Positions 1-11,215 of a stretch of DNA of 32,409 bases are shown here, piece after piece (position 1 is the stretch's first letter; the number at the start of each line of letters is the position of its first letter). The DNA is from an uncultured Acidobacteriota bacterium. Lineage in GTDB: Bacteria > Acidobacteriota > Terriglobia > Terriglobales > Acidobacteriaceae. Position numbers and translations under genes: made by a program. The DNA is taken from the NCBI GenBank assembly GCA_903832475.1, contig CAILBQ010000674.1, positions 1 to 32,409 of the forward strand, read 5' to 3'. The notes under the pieces are model-generated. The model did no database searches, was not told the DNA's origin, and saw only the letters and a list, made by a program, of their open reading frames with translations.

Positions 1-2907
1 ATGACCTCGTCAAGCTCGCTGGGCGCGGCTTCGGTGACCATGCAGTTCGACATGGCGCGGGACATCAATGCGGCGGCGCGGGATGTGCAGGCGGCCATCA
101 ATGCAGCGCGAAGTCAGCTGCCCTCGTATCTGCCACAGAACCCGAGTTATCGCAAGACCAATCCGGCGGACGCGCCGATTCTGATTTTGACACTGACCTC
201 GGACGTGGTGCCGAAGCCGCAGATCTATGACGTGGCGGACTCGATCCTGGCGCAGAAGATTTCGCAGATTCAAGGTGTGGGGCAGGTGTTCGTGGGGGGC
301 AGCGCGAGCCCGGCGGTGCGGGTGGAATTGAACCCCATGCAACTGAGCGCGTATGGGGTGGGGCTCGAGTCGGTGCGGACGGCGCTGGCCGGAGCCAATG
401 CGAACCGGCCGAAGGGGGCATTTCAGGATAAAGAGCATCGATGGCTGATCAACGACAACGATCAGATCTTCAAGGCGAAAGACTATGCGCCGCTGATTGC
501 CGGGTATAACGCGACGACGGGCGCGCCGGTGCGGGTGTCGGACCTGGGCACGATCGAGAACAGCGTGGCGGATGTGCATGCGGCGGGGCTGGCGGGGATC
601 AATGACGGGCCGGGGTCGCGGATGAAGCCGGCGATCCTGCTGATCATTCTGAAAGTGCCGGGGGCGAATGTGATTTCAGCCGTGGACAACGTGCTGAAGG
701 AACTGCCGCGCTTGCAGGCGGAAATTCCGCCGACCATTCGGTTGAATGTTGCGGTCGATCGCACGACGACCATCCGAGCCAGTGTGCGCGATGTGGAGCG
801 AAGCCTTTTGATCAGCGTAGCGCTGGTGACGCTGGTGGTGTTTCTCTTTCTGCGCGAGGTATGGGCGACGATCATTCCCACCATTGCGGTGCCGTTGTCC
901 CTGGTGGGGACGTTTGGCGTGATGTACATGCTGGGGTACACGCTGGACAATCTTTCGCTGATGGCGCTGACGATTTCGACCGGCTTTGTTGTCGATGACG
1001 CCATCGTGGTGATCGAGAACATCACGCGCTATCTCGAGAAAGGCATGACGCCGTTTGAGGCGGCGATGAAGGGTTCGCGGGAGATTGGGTTTACGGTACT
1101 GTCGATGAGCCTTTCGCTGATTGCGGTGTTCCTGCCGCTGTTGCTGATGGGTGGGATCATCGGCAAGCTGTTCCGCGAATTTGCGGTGACACTGAGCGTG
1201 GCGATTGCGGTGTCGCTGCTGGTTTCGCTGACCACCACGCCGATGATGTGCGCGCGGTTTTTGAAGGCGCACGATCTTGCCGGGCATGGGCGGCTGTATC
1301 GCATCAGCGAGCGGGCGTTTCAGAAGCTGGCGGCGGAGTACGCGACGGGGCTGCGCTGGGTGCTACGGCACCAGTGGCTGATGCTGGGCGTGACGATTGG
1401 GACGTTCGTGTTGAATGTGTACCTGTTCATCCTGGTGCCGAAGGGCTTTTTTCCGCAGCAGGACACGGGGCGGCTGGGCGGGTCGACGCGGGCAGCGCAG
1501 GACATTTCGTTTGAGGCCATGCGGGACAAGCAGCAGAGCCTGGCGCAGATGGTGCTGGATGATCCAGCGGTGGCGACGACGACAGCGTTTGTGGGCGGCA
1601 ATGGGCCGGGCGGGGGAAGCACGAATGTGGGCCGCATGTTCATTGCGCTGAAGCCGCTGGCGGTGCGCAAGGTGTCGTCGGACGACGTGGTGGCGCGGCT
1701 GAGAAGCCGGTTGACGAGCGTGGCGGGGGCTACGCTGTTCTTGCAGACACAGCAGGAGTTTCAGCTGGGCGGACGCGGCGCGGATGCGCAGTACCAGTAC
1801 ACGCTTTCGGATGAAAATCTGGACGAGCTGAATCACTGGGCGCCGCAGCTGCTGGAGAAGATGCGGAGCTTGCCGGAGCTGCGCGATGTTTCGACCGATC
1901 AGCAGGACCAGGGGCTGCAGGCCAAGCTGGTCATCGATCGCGATACCGCTTCGCGGCTGGGGATCACGACGGCGCAGATCGACCAGGTACTGTACGACGC
2001 GTTTGGACAGCGGCAGGTCTCGACGATGTACACGGGGTTGAATCAGTACTTCGTCGTGATGGAAGTGGCGCCGCAGTTTCAGAACAGCCCTGATTCGTTG
2101 AACGGGATTTATATCAAGACGAGCACGGGCACGACGGTGCCGCTGGCGACGATTGCGCACTTTGATCCTTCGCGGACTTCGCTGCAGGTGAATCACCAGG
2201 GGCAGTATCCGGCGGTGACGCTAGCGTTCAACCTGGCGCCCAATGTGGCGCTGGGCGTTGCGGTGACGGCGCTTGAAAATGCGCAGCGCGAGATGGGCAT
2301 GCCGTCGGCGATTCATGCGACGTTTCAAGGGACGGCGCAGGCGTTTCAGGCTTCGCTGAAGAATGAGCCGTGGCTGATCCTGGCTTCGGTGGTGGCGGTG
2401 TATATCGTGCTGGGGATCCTGTACGAGAGCCTGATCCATCCCGTCACGATTTTGTCGACGCTGCCTTCAGCGGGAGTGGGGGCGATCCTGGCGCTGCTGC
2501 TGACGGGGACGGAGCTGAGCATCATTGCGCTGATTGGCATTTTGCTGCTGATCGGGATTGTGAAGAAGAACGCGATCCTGATGATCGATTTTGCCATTCA
2601 GGCGGAGCGCAATGACGGGATGGCGCCGATCGATGCGATCTATGCGGCGTGCCAGCTGCGCTTCCGGCCGATCATGATGACGACGATGTCGGCGCTGTTT
2701 GGCGGGCTGCCGCTGGCGTTTGGGATGGGCGTGGGTTCGGAGCTGCGGCGGCCGCTGGGCATCACCATTGTGGGCGGGCTGATTGTTTCGCAGATGCTGA
2801 CGCTGTTTACGACGCCGGTGGTATATCTCTTCTTTGACCGCTTGCAGTGGAGGGTGATGAAGCTGCGACGGATCGGGGCTGAACTGGAAGAAGCGCCGGG
2901 AGATTGA
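1..2907 (+). CDS. RND multidrug efflux permease, MdtC/AcrB-like (5' end outside window)
   Basis: Inner-membrane proton-driven efflux pump subunit of the hydrophobe/amphiphile exporter (HAE1) RND family, which works as a trimer with a periplasmic adaptor and an outer-membrane channel. The 968 visible residues begin inside the first periplasmic domain (MTSSSSLGAASVTMQFD), which in MdtC lies about 70 residues into the protein. The ATG at base 1 is therefore internal, and TM1 plus the true start are upstream of the window. The reading frame shows the TM2-TM6 block, with the proton-relay Asp pair in GFVVDDAIVVIEN (about residues 329-341), and the TM10 lysine in GIVKKNAILMIDFA (about 851-864). The periplasmic loop between TM7 and TM8 is intact. 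No adaptor or channel gene follows, so partners probably lie upstream. Substrates cannot be read from the sequence. The closest resemblance by eye is MdtB/MdtC. Confidence 0.93.
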   Translation: MTSSSSLGAASVTMQFDMARDINAAARDVQAAINAARSQLPSYLPQNPSYRKTNPADAPILILTLTSDVVPKPQIYDVADSILAQKISQIQGVGQVFVGGSASPAVRVELNPMQLSAYGVGLESVRTALAGANANRPKGAFQDKEHRWLINDNDQIFKAKDYAPLIAGYNATTGAPVRVSDLGTIENSVADVHAAGLAGINDGPGSRMKPAILLIILKVPGANVISAVDNVLKELPRLQAEIPPTIRLNVAVDRTTTIRASVRDVERSLLISVALVTLVVFLFLREVWATIIPTIAVPLSLVGTFGVMYMLGYTLDNLSLMALTISTGFVVDDAIVVIENITRYLEKGMTPFEAAMKGSREIGFTVLSMSLSLIAVFLPLLLMGGIIGKLFREFAVTLSVAIAVSLLVSLTTTPMMCARFLKAHDLAGHGRLYRISERAFQKLAAEYATGLRWVLRHQWLMLGVTIGTFVLNVYLFILVPKGFFPQQDTGRLGGSTRAAQDISFEAMRDKQQSLAQMVLDDPAVATTTAFVGGNGPGGGSTNVGRMFIALKPLAVRKVSSDDVVARLRSRLTSVAGATLFLQTQQEFQLGGRGADAQYQYTLSDENLDELNHWAPQLLEKMRSLPELRDVSTDQQDQGLQAKLVIDRDTASRLGITTAQIDQVLYDAFGQRQVSTMYTGLNQYFVVMEVAPQFQNSPDSLNGIYIKTSTGTTVPLATIAHFDPSRTSLQVNHQGQYPAVTLAFNLAPNVALGVAVTALENAQREMGMPSAIHATFQGTAQAFQASLKNEPWLILASVVAVYIVLGILYESLIHPVTILSTLPSAGVGAILALLLTGTELSIIALIGILLLIGIVKKNAILMIDFAIQAERNDGMAPIDAIYAACQLRFRPIMMTTMSALFGGLPLAFGMGVGSELRRPLGITIVGGLIVSQMLTLFTTPVVYLFFDRLQWRVMKLRRIGAELEEAPGD

Positions 2908-2972
2908 ATCTGAGAGGCGCTCGGCTGAGAGGAAACCGGACGTGAGGCGGGCGGACATGCTATGTTGCGGGA

Positions 2973-4313
2973 ATGCAATGGGCAAGTCCGGAAGAGCGAC
3001 ATAAGTCAGGCCAGGCGCTGCGCAAGAAGATGGCGCGGCAGCATCATGCACAGTTAGACCCAAAGAACCGGCTGACGCCGCCGCTGGTGCTGTTGCAGCG
3101 CTCAGTCAAAGGGCGAGTGCCGGCGCTGGTGAAGCTCAAATACGAGCGGATGATGGTGTCGCCGTTTGGTTACTTTCGCGGGGCGGTGCCGGTCATGGCA
3201 GCCGATCTTGCGACGATGCCGAACACGGGCATTCACGTGCAGCTGTGCGGCGACGCGCATGTGCGCAACCTGGGCGCGTATGCGGCAGAAGATGGGCGGC
3301 TGATTTTTGACATCAATGATTTCGATGAGACGTATCGCGGGCCGTTCGAGTGGGATCTGAAGCGGATGGCGGCTTCGCTGGTGGTGGCGGGGCGCGAGGC
3401 GCAAAACAAAGACAGCGTGTGCACGCGGGCCGTGCTGCGATTTGTGGCGGCGTATTGCGAATGCATGCGCGAGTATGCGCCGATGCCGGTGCTGCAGATT
3501 GTGCGCCACCAGGTGAGCCGGCTGAAAGATGTGACGCCGGTGCATATTGCGCTGCAGAAGGCGCTGCGGGCGACGCCGCTGCATACGCTGGAGCAGCTGA
3601 CGGAGCCGATTCCCGGAGCGGGGACGGGCAAAGGCGATAAGGATTTTGAGCTGGCCACGCCGCGGCGATTCAAGGAAATCAAGCCGGTGTTGACGCGGCT
3701 GACGGGGCAAAAAGCGGAGGAGGTGCTCGAGTCGCTGAAGGCGTACAAGCAGACGCTGGAGCCGCAGCGAAGACATTTCCTGGAGTCGTTCCGGCCGCTG
3801 GATGTGGCGTTCAAGGTGGTGGGCACGGGGTCGGTAGGGCTGCGGGATTATTGCGTGTACATGGAAGGCAATGGGCCGCAGGATCCGCTGTTTTTGCAGA
3901 TCAAGGAAGAGGCGGCGTCGGCGTATGCTCCTTATTTGACTGACCCGCACGTGGCGAAGCAGCAGGGGCAGCGGGTGGTGGATGGGCAGCGGTTCATCCA
4001 GATGGGAACGGACATTCTGCTGGGGTACACGAAGATTGCCGGCCGGGATTATTTGGTGAGGCAGTTGAGCGATCACAAGGCAAGCATCGAGCTGACCGAC
4101 TTGAAGGGCGACGGATTGCTCGAATATGCGCAGCTATGCGGGGAGCTGCTGGCGCGGGGTCATGCGCGGTCAGGCGATGCGCAGGTGATTGCGGGGTATG
4201 TTGGGTCGGGGAATCGGCTGGCCCGGGCGCTGGCCGCGTTTGGTGAGGTTTATGCGGAGCAGACGGTGAAGGACTGGATGGAGCTGAAGCGGGCGAAACG
4301 GTCGGCGCGGTAG
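2973..4313 (+). CDS. DUF2252 family protein
   Basis: A 446-residue protein of the uncharacterised DUF2252 family, typically 400-450 residues and cytosolic. Family hallmarks are visible: SPFGYFRGA (about residues 63-71), LCGDAHVRNLGAY (91-103) and FDINDFDETYRGPFEWDLKR (112-131). The GD-x-H-x-x-N and DxxDFD pattern resembles the catalytic and metal-binding loops of aminoglycoside-phosphotransferase/protein-kinase-like folds, so a small-molecule kinase-like activity is an inference. No substrate is known. No signal peptide or membrane segment is seen; the N-terminus is Lys/Arg rich. It starts 65 bases after the RND gene on the same strand, so co-transcription is possible but functional linkage is unproven. 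The ATG at 2973 follows a purine-rich GCGGGA stretch. The next in-frame Met at 2973+57 bases is less favoured. Confidence 0.88.
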   Translation: MQWASPEERHKSGQALRKKMARQHHAQLDPKNRLTPPLVLLQRSVKGRVPALVKLKYERMMVSPFGYFRGAVPVMAADLATMPNTGIHVQLCGDAHVRNLGAYAAEDGRLIFDINDFDETYRGPFEWDLKRMAASLVVAGREAQNKDSVCTRAVLRFVAAYCECMREYAPMPVLQIVRHQVSRLKDVTPVHIALQKALRATPLHTLEQLTEPIPGAGTGKGDKDFELATPRRFKEIKPVLTRLTGQKAEEVLESLKAYKQTLEPQRRHFLESFRPLDVAFKVVGTGSVGLRDYCVYMEGNGPQDPLFLQIKEEAASAYAPYLTDPHVAKQQGQRVVDGQRFIQMGTDILLGYTKIAGRDYLVRQLSDHKASIELTDLKGDGLLEYAQLCGELLARGHARSGDAQVIAGYVGSGNRLARALAAFGEVYAEQTVKDWMELKRAKRSAR

Positions 4314-4320
4314 AGGCCCG

Positions 4321-4373
4321 GGGCTGAAGCCCGCGATACTGCAATTCTGTATTCAGGGGCATGAATGCCCCTG
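4321..4373. repeat. Paired palindromic intergenic repeat
   Basis: Two perfect short inverted repeats sit in the gap between convergent genes. The first is 4321-4332 (GGGCT-GA-AGCCC). The second is 4354-4373 (CAGGGGCAT-GA-ATGCCCCTG, 9-bp arms). Both are centred on the same TGAA core, which suggests one repeat family. There is no T-tract, so a classical intrinsic terminator is not supported, although an RNA hairpin end is possible. The rest of the 4314-4437 gap shows no gene. Confidence 0.7.
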
Positions 4374-4437
4374 CTCCCTCCATGAAAGGCGCTGTTTCTT
4401 GTCGCGAATGCCGTGATCTTTCCTAGTTATCGCGGAG

Positions 4438-5493
4438 CTATCTGGCGAGATGAAGGTCGAGGAATCGGGCGGCTTCGGTGAAGGCGTCGGCGGATTCGGG
4501 GGAGTCGGGGACGACGAGATATTCGGCGTGGGAGGCGGCTTCGAAGACGAGGAGCTGGGCTTCGACGCCGGCTTTCAAAAGCTTCTGGTGGACGCGGACG
4601 GTGTCGCTGAGGAAGAGGTCGCGCGTGCCGGAGATGAGGATGGTGGGTGGGAATCCGGAGAAGTCTCCGTAGACGGGGGAAAGCAGCGGCTCTTTGCGGT
4701 CGTGGGAGCCGGCGTAAAGCTTGGAGGCGGCGTCCAGCTGGCCGTCTTCCGAGCCGAGGACGTTGTCGATGTATTCGTTGGTGAAGTAGGTGTCGCCGGT
4801 CTTGGTGAGGTCGGACCAGGGTGTGCCGGCCAGGATGGCTGCGGGCAAAGGCAGGTGCAGCTCTTTGAGACGGAGGATGGTGGCCAGGGTGAGGCCTCCG
4901 CCGGCGGAGGTGCCGAAGAGGGCAAGATTTTTGGCGGGGTGAGTCTTGAGCACTTCTTTCCAAACCGCCACGGTGTCATCGACGGCCGCGGGGAAGGGGT
5001 GGTCGGGGGGCATGCGGTAGTCGATGGAGAGGACTTGCGTCTTGCTGTAGTGAGCCATGACGACAGCTTCAGTAAGGCAAGCGCGACCGGCGAAAGAGAC
5101 GTAGCCGCCGCCATGCACGTTGACCAGCAGGCGATTGCGATTTTCGGGGGCGACGGTGTCGGGATTGACGAGGTAGACGTGAACGCCGGCGATGGTCTGC
5201 TCTTCGTCGGTAACATGGAACTGCTTTTCGAGGGCTGCGGCTTGCATGGCCTCGCTTTCGTCGCCCGGCTTGATCAGCGCCTTCCACTGATCGGCGGTGA
5301 GAGATAGCGGGGCAGTGCTGCCGGTCCAGGGTTTGGCGATGGCTTTCTGCAGTTCGGGGCTGACGGTGGTGGGGGTGGGGATGGTGCGGGCGGGGATGGT
5401 GCGGTCTTGGGCTGGGGCGGAGATCAGCGAGCAGAAGAGGAGCGACGAGGCGAGGATTACTGATAAGGCGAGGGACTTATGAGAGCGGTGCAT
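4438..5493 (-). CDS. Exported alpha/beta hydrolase, hormone-sensitive lipase (GDXG) family
   Basis: Predicted esterase/lipase of 351 residues, probably acting on short-chain esters in the periplasm. Residues 1-28 form a signal peptide: MHRSHKS n-region, hydrophobic core LALSVILASSLLFCSLI, and APA-Q cleavage region. The oxyanion-hole motif HGGGY is at 127-131. The nucleophile elbow GTSAGG (194-199) has the catalytic serine at 196. The acid is probably Asp292 in SGTRDLFLSD and the base His322 in ASHAEY. GTSAGG places it in the GTSAG-type branch of the bacterial HSL family. A purine-rich AGAGGAG ribosome site lies about 8 bases upstream of the ATG. It is transcribed divergently from glpK and convergently with the DUF2252 gene, so it looks like a single-gene unit. 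The natural substrate is unknown. Confidence 0.9.
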   Translation of the reverse strand: MHRSHKSLALSVILASSLLFCSLISAPAQDRTIPARTIPTPTTVSPELQKAIAKPWTGSTAPLSLTADQWKALIKPGDESEAMQAAALEKQFHVTDEEQTIAGVHVYLVNPDTVAPENRNRLLVNVHGGGYVSFAGRACLTEAVVMAHYSKTQVLSIDYRMPPDHPFPAAVDDTVAVWKEVLKTHPAKNLALFGTSAGGGLTLATILRLKELHLPLPAAILAGTPWSDLTKTGDTYFTNEYIDNVLGSEDGQLDAASKLYAGSHDRKEPLLSPVYGDFSGFPPTILISGTRDLFLSDTVRVHQKLLKAGVEAQLLVFEAASHAEYLVVPDSPESADAFTEAARFLDLHLAR

Positions 5494-5601
5494 GGGTGGG
5501 CTCCTCTTTTGATGGAACGGTCCAACTATAACGCAAGCCGTGGCGAGACGGAGGCCTTATGCTTGCGTGGGCTTGGGGCGGCGTGAAAGCATGAGGCCGC
5601 T

Positions 5602-7116
5602 ATGAAATACATTCTTTCGTTGGACCAGGGAACTACGAGTTCGCGGGCGATCCTGTTCGATCACGCGGGTGCGATTGTTGCGGTGGCGCAGCAGGAGTTT
5701 CAACAGATTTATCCGCAGCAGGGCTGGGTCGAGCATGATCCGACGGAGATTCTCACGTCGCAGATGAGCTGCGCGGTGCAGGCCATGGTGCGGGCCGGGG
5801 TGGAGGCGCAGGATGTGGCGGCGCTGGGCATTACCAACCAGCGCGAGACGGTGGTGATCTGGGACCGCGAGACAGGCAAGCCGGTGTACAACGCCATTGT
5901 GTGGCAGGACCGGCGCGGGGCGGGGCACTGCAGGGAGCTGGTGGATGCGGGCGCGGAGGAATCGGTGCGCGCGCGGACCGGGCTGGTGCTGGACCCTTAT
6001 TTTTCTGCGACCAAGATTACGTGGATCCTGGACAATGTGGCGGGGGCGCGGGCAGCGGCGGAGGCGGGCAAGCTGGCCATGGGCACGATCGACACGTGGC
6101 TGATCTGGAACCTGACGCATGGGGAAGGACAAACACCGGTTCACGTGACGGACCAGACGAATGCTTCGCGGACGCTGCTTTATAACATCGTCGAAGGGCG
6201 CTGGGATGAGGAGATGCTGCGGCTGTTTCGCATCCCGGCGAGTTTGCTGCCGGAGGTTCGTTGGTCGAGCGAAGTGGTGGGCGAAGTGAACACCACGCAT
6301 GGGCTGGCGGGGATCAAGATTGCCGGCATCGCCGGGGACCAGCAGGCAGCGTTGTTTGGGCAGCTTTGCTTTTCGCCGGGTGAGGCGAAGAACACTTATG
6401 GGACGGGGTGCTTCCTGCTGCAGAACATTGGCACGGGTTTCCTGCAGTCGAAAAACCGGTTGATTACGACGCTGGCGGCGAGTGCCAATCGGAAGCTGGA
6501 GTATGCGCTGGAGGGAAGCATCTTCATTGGCGGGGCGGTGGTGCAGTGGCTGCGGGATAACTTGAAGATGATAGGGTCGTCGGCGGAGGTGGAGTTGCTG
6601 GCGGCTTCGGTTCCGGATGCGGGCGGAGTGGTGTTTGTGCCGGCGTTTGTGGGGCTGGGCGCACCGCATTGGGATCCGCATGCCAGCGGGTTGATTATCG
6701 GGCTGCGCAGGAGCACGCAGCCGGGGCATATTGCGCGGGCGGCTCTCGAAAGCATTGCCTTTCAGGTAGCCGACGCGCTGGATGCGATGCAGCAGGATTC
6801 GGAAGCGGGGACGGGAACCAAGCTGCCGGCGCTGCGGGTGGATGGCGGGGCGGCGGTGAATGATCTGATGATGCAGTTCCAGGCGGATGTGCTGGGGGTT
6901 CCGGTGCTGCGGCCGCAGGTGACGGAGACGACGGCGCTGGGGGCGGCGTACCTGGCGGGGCTGGCGGTGGGGTTCTGGAGCGGGCCGGACGAGTTGAGGG
7001 CGCAGCGGCAGAGCGATACGCGGTTTGAGCCGGTGCTCGATCGCGGCGAGATCGCGGAGCGGCGCGCGCGGTGGACGGAGGCGGTGAAGCGGTCGATGGG
7101 GTGGACGAGGAGCTAG
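5602..7116 (+). CDS. glpK: Glycerol kinase
   Basis: ATP-dependent phosphorylation of glycerol to sn-glycerol 3-phosphate in the cytosol, trapping imported glycerol. At 504 residues it matches the usual GlpK length. The FGGY-kinase phosphate-1 loop DQGTTSSR is at residues 8-15. GWVEHDP (about 42-48), the substrate-loop region ITNQRET (about 78-84) and NAIVWQDRR follow. The ATP-domain motifs GTGCFLLQNIG and LRVDGGAAVNDLMMQFQAD are present near the C-terminus. The ATG at 5602 starts the conserved MKYILSLDQGTTS. There is no glpF or glp regulator beside it. The partner dehydrogenase GlpD is about 17 kb away at 24475-26043. The gene's 3' end overlaps the first copy of a short GGACGAGGAG direct repeat. 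Confidence 0.97.
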   Translation: MKYILSLDQGTTSSRAILFDHAGAIVAVAQQEFQQIYPQQGWVEHDPTEILTSQMSCAVQAMVRAGVEAQDVAALGITNQRETVVIWDRETGKPVYNAIVWQDRRGAGHCRELVDAGAEESVRARTGLVLDPYFSATKITWILDNVAGARAAAEAGKLAMGTIDTWLIWNLTHGEGQTPVHVTDQTNASRTLLYNIVEGRWDEEMLRLFRIPASLLPEVRWSSEVVGEVNTTHGLAGIKIAGIAGDQQAALFGQLCFSPGEAKNTYGTGCFLLQNIGTGFLQSKNRLITTLAASANRKLEYALEGSIFIGGAVVQWLRDNLKMIGSSAEVELLAASVPDAGGVVFVPAFVGLGAPHWDPHASGLIIGLRRSTQPGHIARAALESIAFQVADALDAMQQDSEAGTGTKLPALRVDGGAAVNDLMMQFQADVLGVPVLRPQVTETTALGAAYLAGLAVGFWSGPDELRAQRQSDTRFEPVLDRGEIAERRARWTEAVKRSMGWTRS

Positions 7117-7149
7117 GGGCCAGGGACGAGGAGTTAAGGGACGAGGGAG
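7103..7149. repeat. Three short purine-rich direct repeats at the glpK stop
   Basis: GGACGAGGAG occurs at 7103-7112 and 7124-7133, and the variant GGACGAGGGAG at 7139-7149. The first copy encodes the C-terminal Trp-Thr-Arg-Ser codons of glpK and the others follow its stop codon. This looks like a small degenerate tandem duplication. No function is evident. Confidence 0.5.
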
Positions 7150-7178
7150 TCAGACTCAGGTTGCGAGAGGCCTCTTAT

Positions 7179-7211
7179 CCCACCCATGACGGTGTGGCTG
7201 TCATGGATGGG
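7179..7211. repeat. Imperfect hairpin repeat between convergent glpK and the D-lactate dehydrogenase gene
   Basis: The arms CCATGAC (7184-7190) and GTCATGG (7200-7206) flank a 9-base loop. After one mismatch the stem continues for four pairs (7179-7182 with 7208-7211). The pattern of a CCCACCCATGAC arm followed by GTCATGGATGGGGCAC resembles a palindrome I recall as frequent in acidobacterial intergenic regions. There is no adjacent T-tract, although T-rich sequence follows at about 7219-7275. The rest of the 7117-7282 gap shows no gene. Confidence 0.6.
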
Positions 7212-7282
7212 GCACACGTTTTCTATTTCCCGTTCAGCTTTGCTCTTTCTGTTTTGAGTCCTTCTTCGCTCAGTCCCTTTTT

Positions 7283-10231
<2,949 letters not shown>

Positions 10232-10293
10232 CCTTGGATTGTGTCCTCATTTGATGGCGCCTGGGGTGACATAAGACGTGGAGAGCGCCCGAT

Positions 10294-10309
10294 TGGTACA
10301 CCCATCATA
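10294..10309. promoter_or_regulatory. Possible GntR/FadR-type operator overlapping a minus-strand -10 box
   Basis: Within the 222-base divergent gap, TGGTACACCCA (10294-10304) is a one-mismatch match to the palindromic TNGTNNNACNA pattern bound by FadR-subfamily GntR regulators, the family of LldR/LutR. It abuts TATGAT, read on the minus strand from 10309 to 10304, a plausible -10 for the D-lactate dehydrogenase gene. No convincing -35 is seen and no regulator gene is in the window. This is a weak assignment from pattern alone. The rest of the gap shows nothing else I can support. Confidence 0.25.
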
Positions 10310-10453
10310 GCCTGAGAGTGAGCGAAATCGGGATGAGGTGTGGCTGGGCGACATCCCCATTAGAGAAACAATCTCTCCATTGCTATGGATTGCCGGCGGA
10401 TATGCGGCGTACACTGGGAGCGTTCCGCCTGAGCGCTGATTTGACGAGGTGTT

Positions 10454-11215
10454 TTGTTGCGCGTTTCGCTGTTCATCACCTGCTACAACGACGCCCTTTT
10501 TCCCGAAACGGGAAAGGCGGTGGTGAATGTGCTGGAGCGGCTGGGCCACGAGATCGAGTTTCGCCCGGAGCAGACCTGTTGCGGGCAGATGCACTGGAAC
10601 ACCGGCTACCTGCGCGAGGCGGTGCCGATCATTCGCCACTTTGTGAAGGTGTACCAGGATGTGGAGACGGTGGTGATCCCTTCTTCGTCGTGCGTGTCGA
10701 TGATGCGCGATCACTATGTGAAGGCGGCGGAGATGGATGGGGACGCGAAGCTGGTCGCCGATGTTGAGGCGCTGCTGCCGCGGATTTTTGAGTTTTCGGA
10801 ATTCCTGGTGCGCAAGCTGGGGGTGGAAGATGTGGGGGCTTCGTATCCGCACAAGGTGACGTACCACGCCAGTTGCCATTCGGAGCGGAGTCTGCACCTG
10901 GGGGATATTCCCATCCGGCTGCTGAAGCGGGTGCGTGGGCTGGACTTGCAGCCGATTCAGAACATTCAGGAGTGCTGTGGCTTTGGGGGAACTTTTTCGA
11001 TCAAGAATCCGGATGTGTCTTCGGCGATGCTGGCGGACAAGGTGCGCAACGTGCTGAACACCGGCGCTGAGGTCTGCACGGCCGTGGATAACAGCTGCCT
11101 GATGCACATCTACGGGTCGCTGCACCGGCAGAGGACGTTTGCGCGGACGGCGCATATTGCCGAGATCCTGGCCTCGGGATACGACAAAGAAGTGACTGCG
11201 GAGGCGTTTGTATGA
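10454..11215 (+). CDS. lutA: L-lactate oxidation Fe-S oxidoreductase subunit LutA/LldE
   Basis: First subunit of the LutABC/LldEFG iron-sulfur complex that oxidises L-lactate to pyruvate. At 253 residues it has the family length (about 240). Two cysteine-rich (CCG) domains are visible. The first has FITCYNDALFPETG, EQTCCGQMHWNTGY and PSSSCVSMMR. The second has YHASCHSERSLHLGD, IQECCGFGGTFSIK and DNSCLMHI. These cysteines coordinate a [4Fe-4S]-type cluster in relatives. The start is an unusual TTG: codons at 10454 and 10457 are both TTG, and the first lies about 4 bases after a GACGAGG ribosome site. No ATG or GTG in frame fits the conserved LRVSLFITCYND beginning. Its stop overlaps the lutB ATG (ATGA), indicating translational coupling. 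Confidence 0.93.
   Translation: MLRVSLFITCYNDALFPETGKAVVNVLERLGHEIEFRPEQTCCGQMHWNTGYLREAVPIIRHFVKVYQDVETVVIPSSSCVSMMRDHYVKAAEMDGDAKLVADVEALLPRIFEFSEFLVRKLGVEDVGASYPHKVTYHASCHSERSLHLGDIPIRLLKRVRGLDLQPIQNIQECCGFGGTFSIKNPDVSSAMLADKVRNVLNTGAEVCTAVDNSCLMHIYGSLHRQRTFARTAHIAEILASGYDKEVTAEAFV

Noticed and set aside
1..3. ATG at base 1 as the real start of the RND permease
   Set aside because: The encoded sequence begins in the middle of the first periplasmic domain and lacks TM1, so the gene is cut by the window edge.
4450..5307. Gly/Val-rich plus-strand frame opposite the exported hydrolase
   Set aside because: Composition is that of the reverse complement of a GC-rich gene. The minus strand carries the full catalytic triad motifs and a signal peptide.
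5494..5601. Promoter pair in the hydrolase/glpK divergent gap (ACTATAAC core near 5525-5532)
   Set aside because: The core could serve as a -10 on either strand, but no -35 with acceptable spacing was found, so it is not reported as a feature.
7219..7275. T-rich stretch as an intrinsic terminator for glpK
   Set aside because: The T-runs are interrupted and not placed directly after a GC-rich stem.
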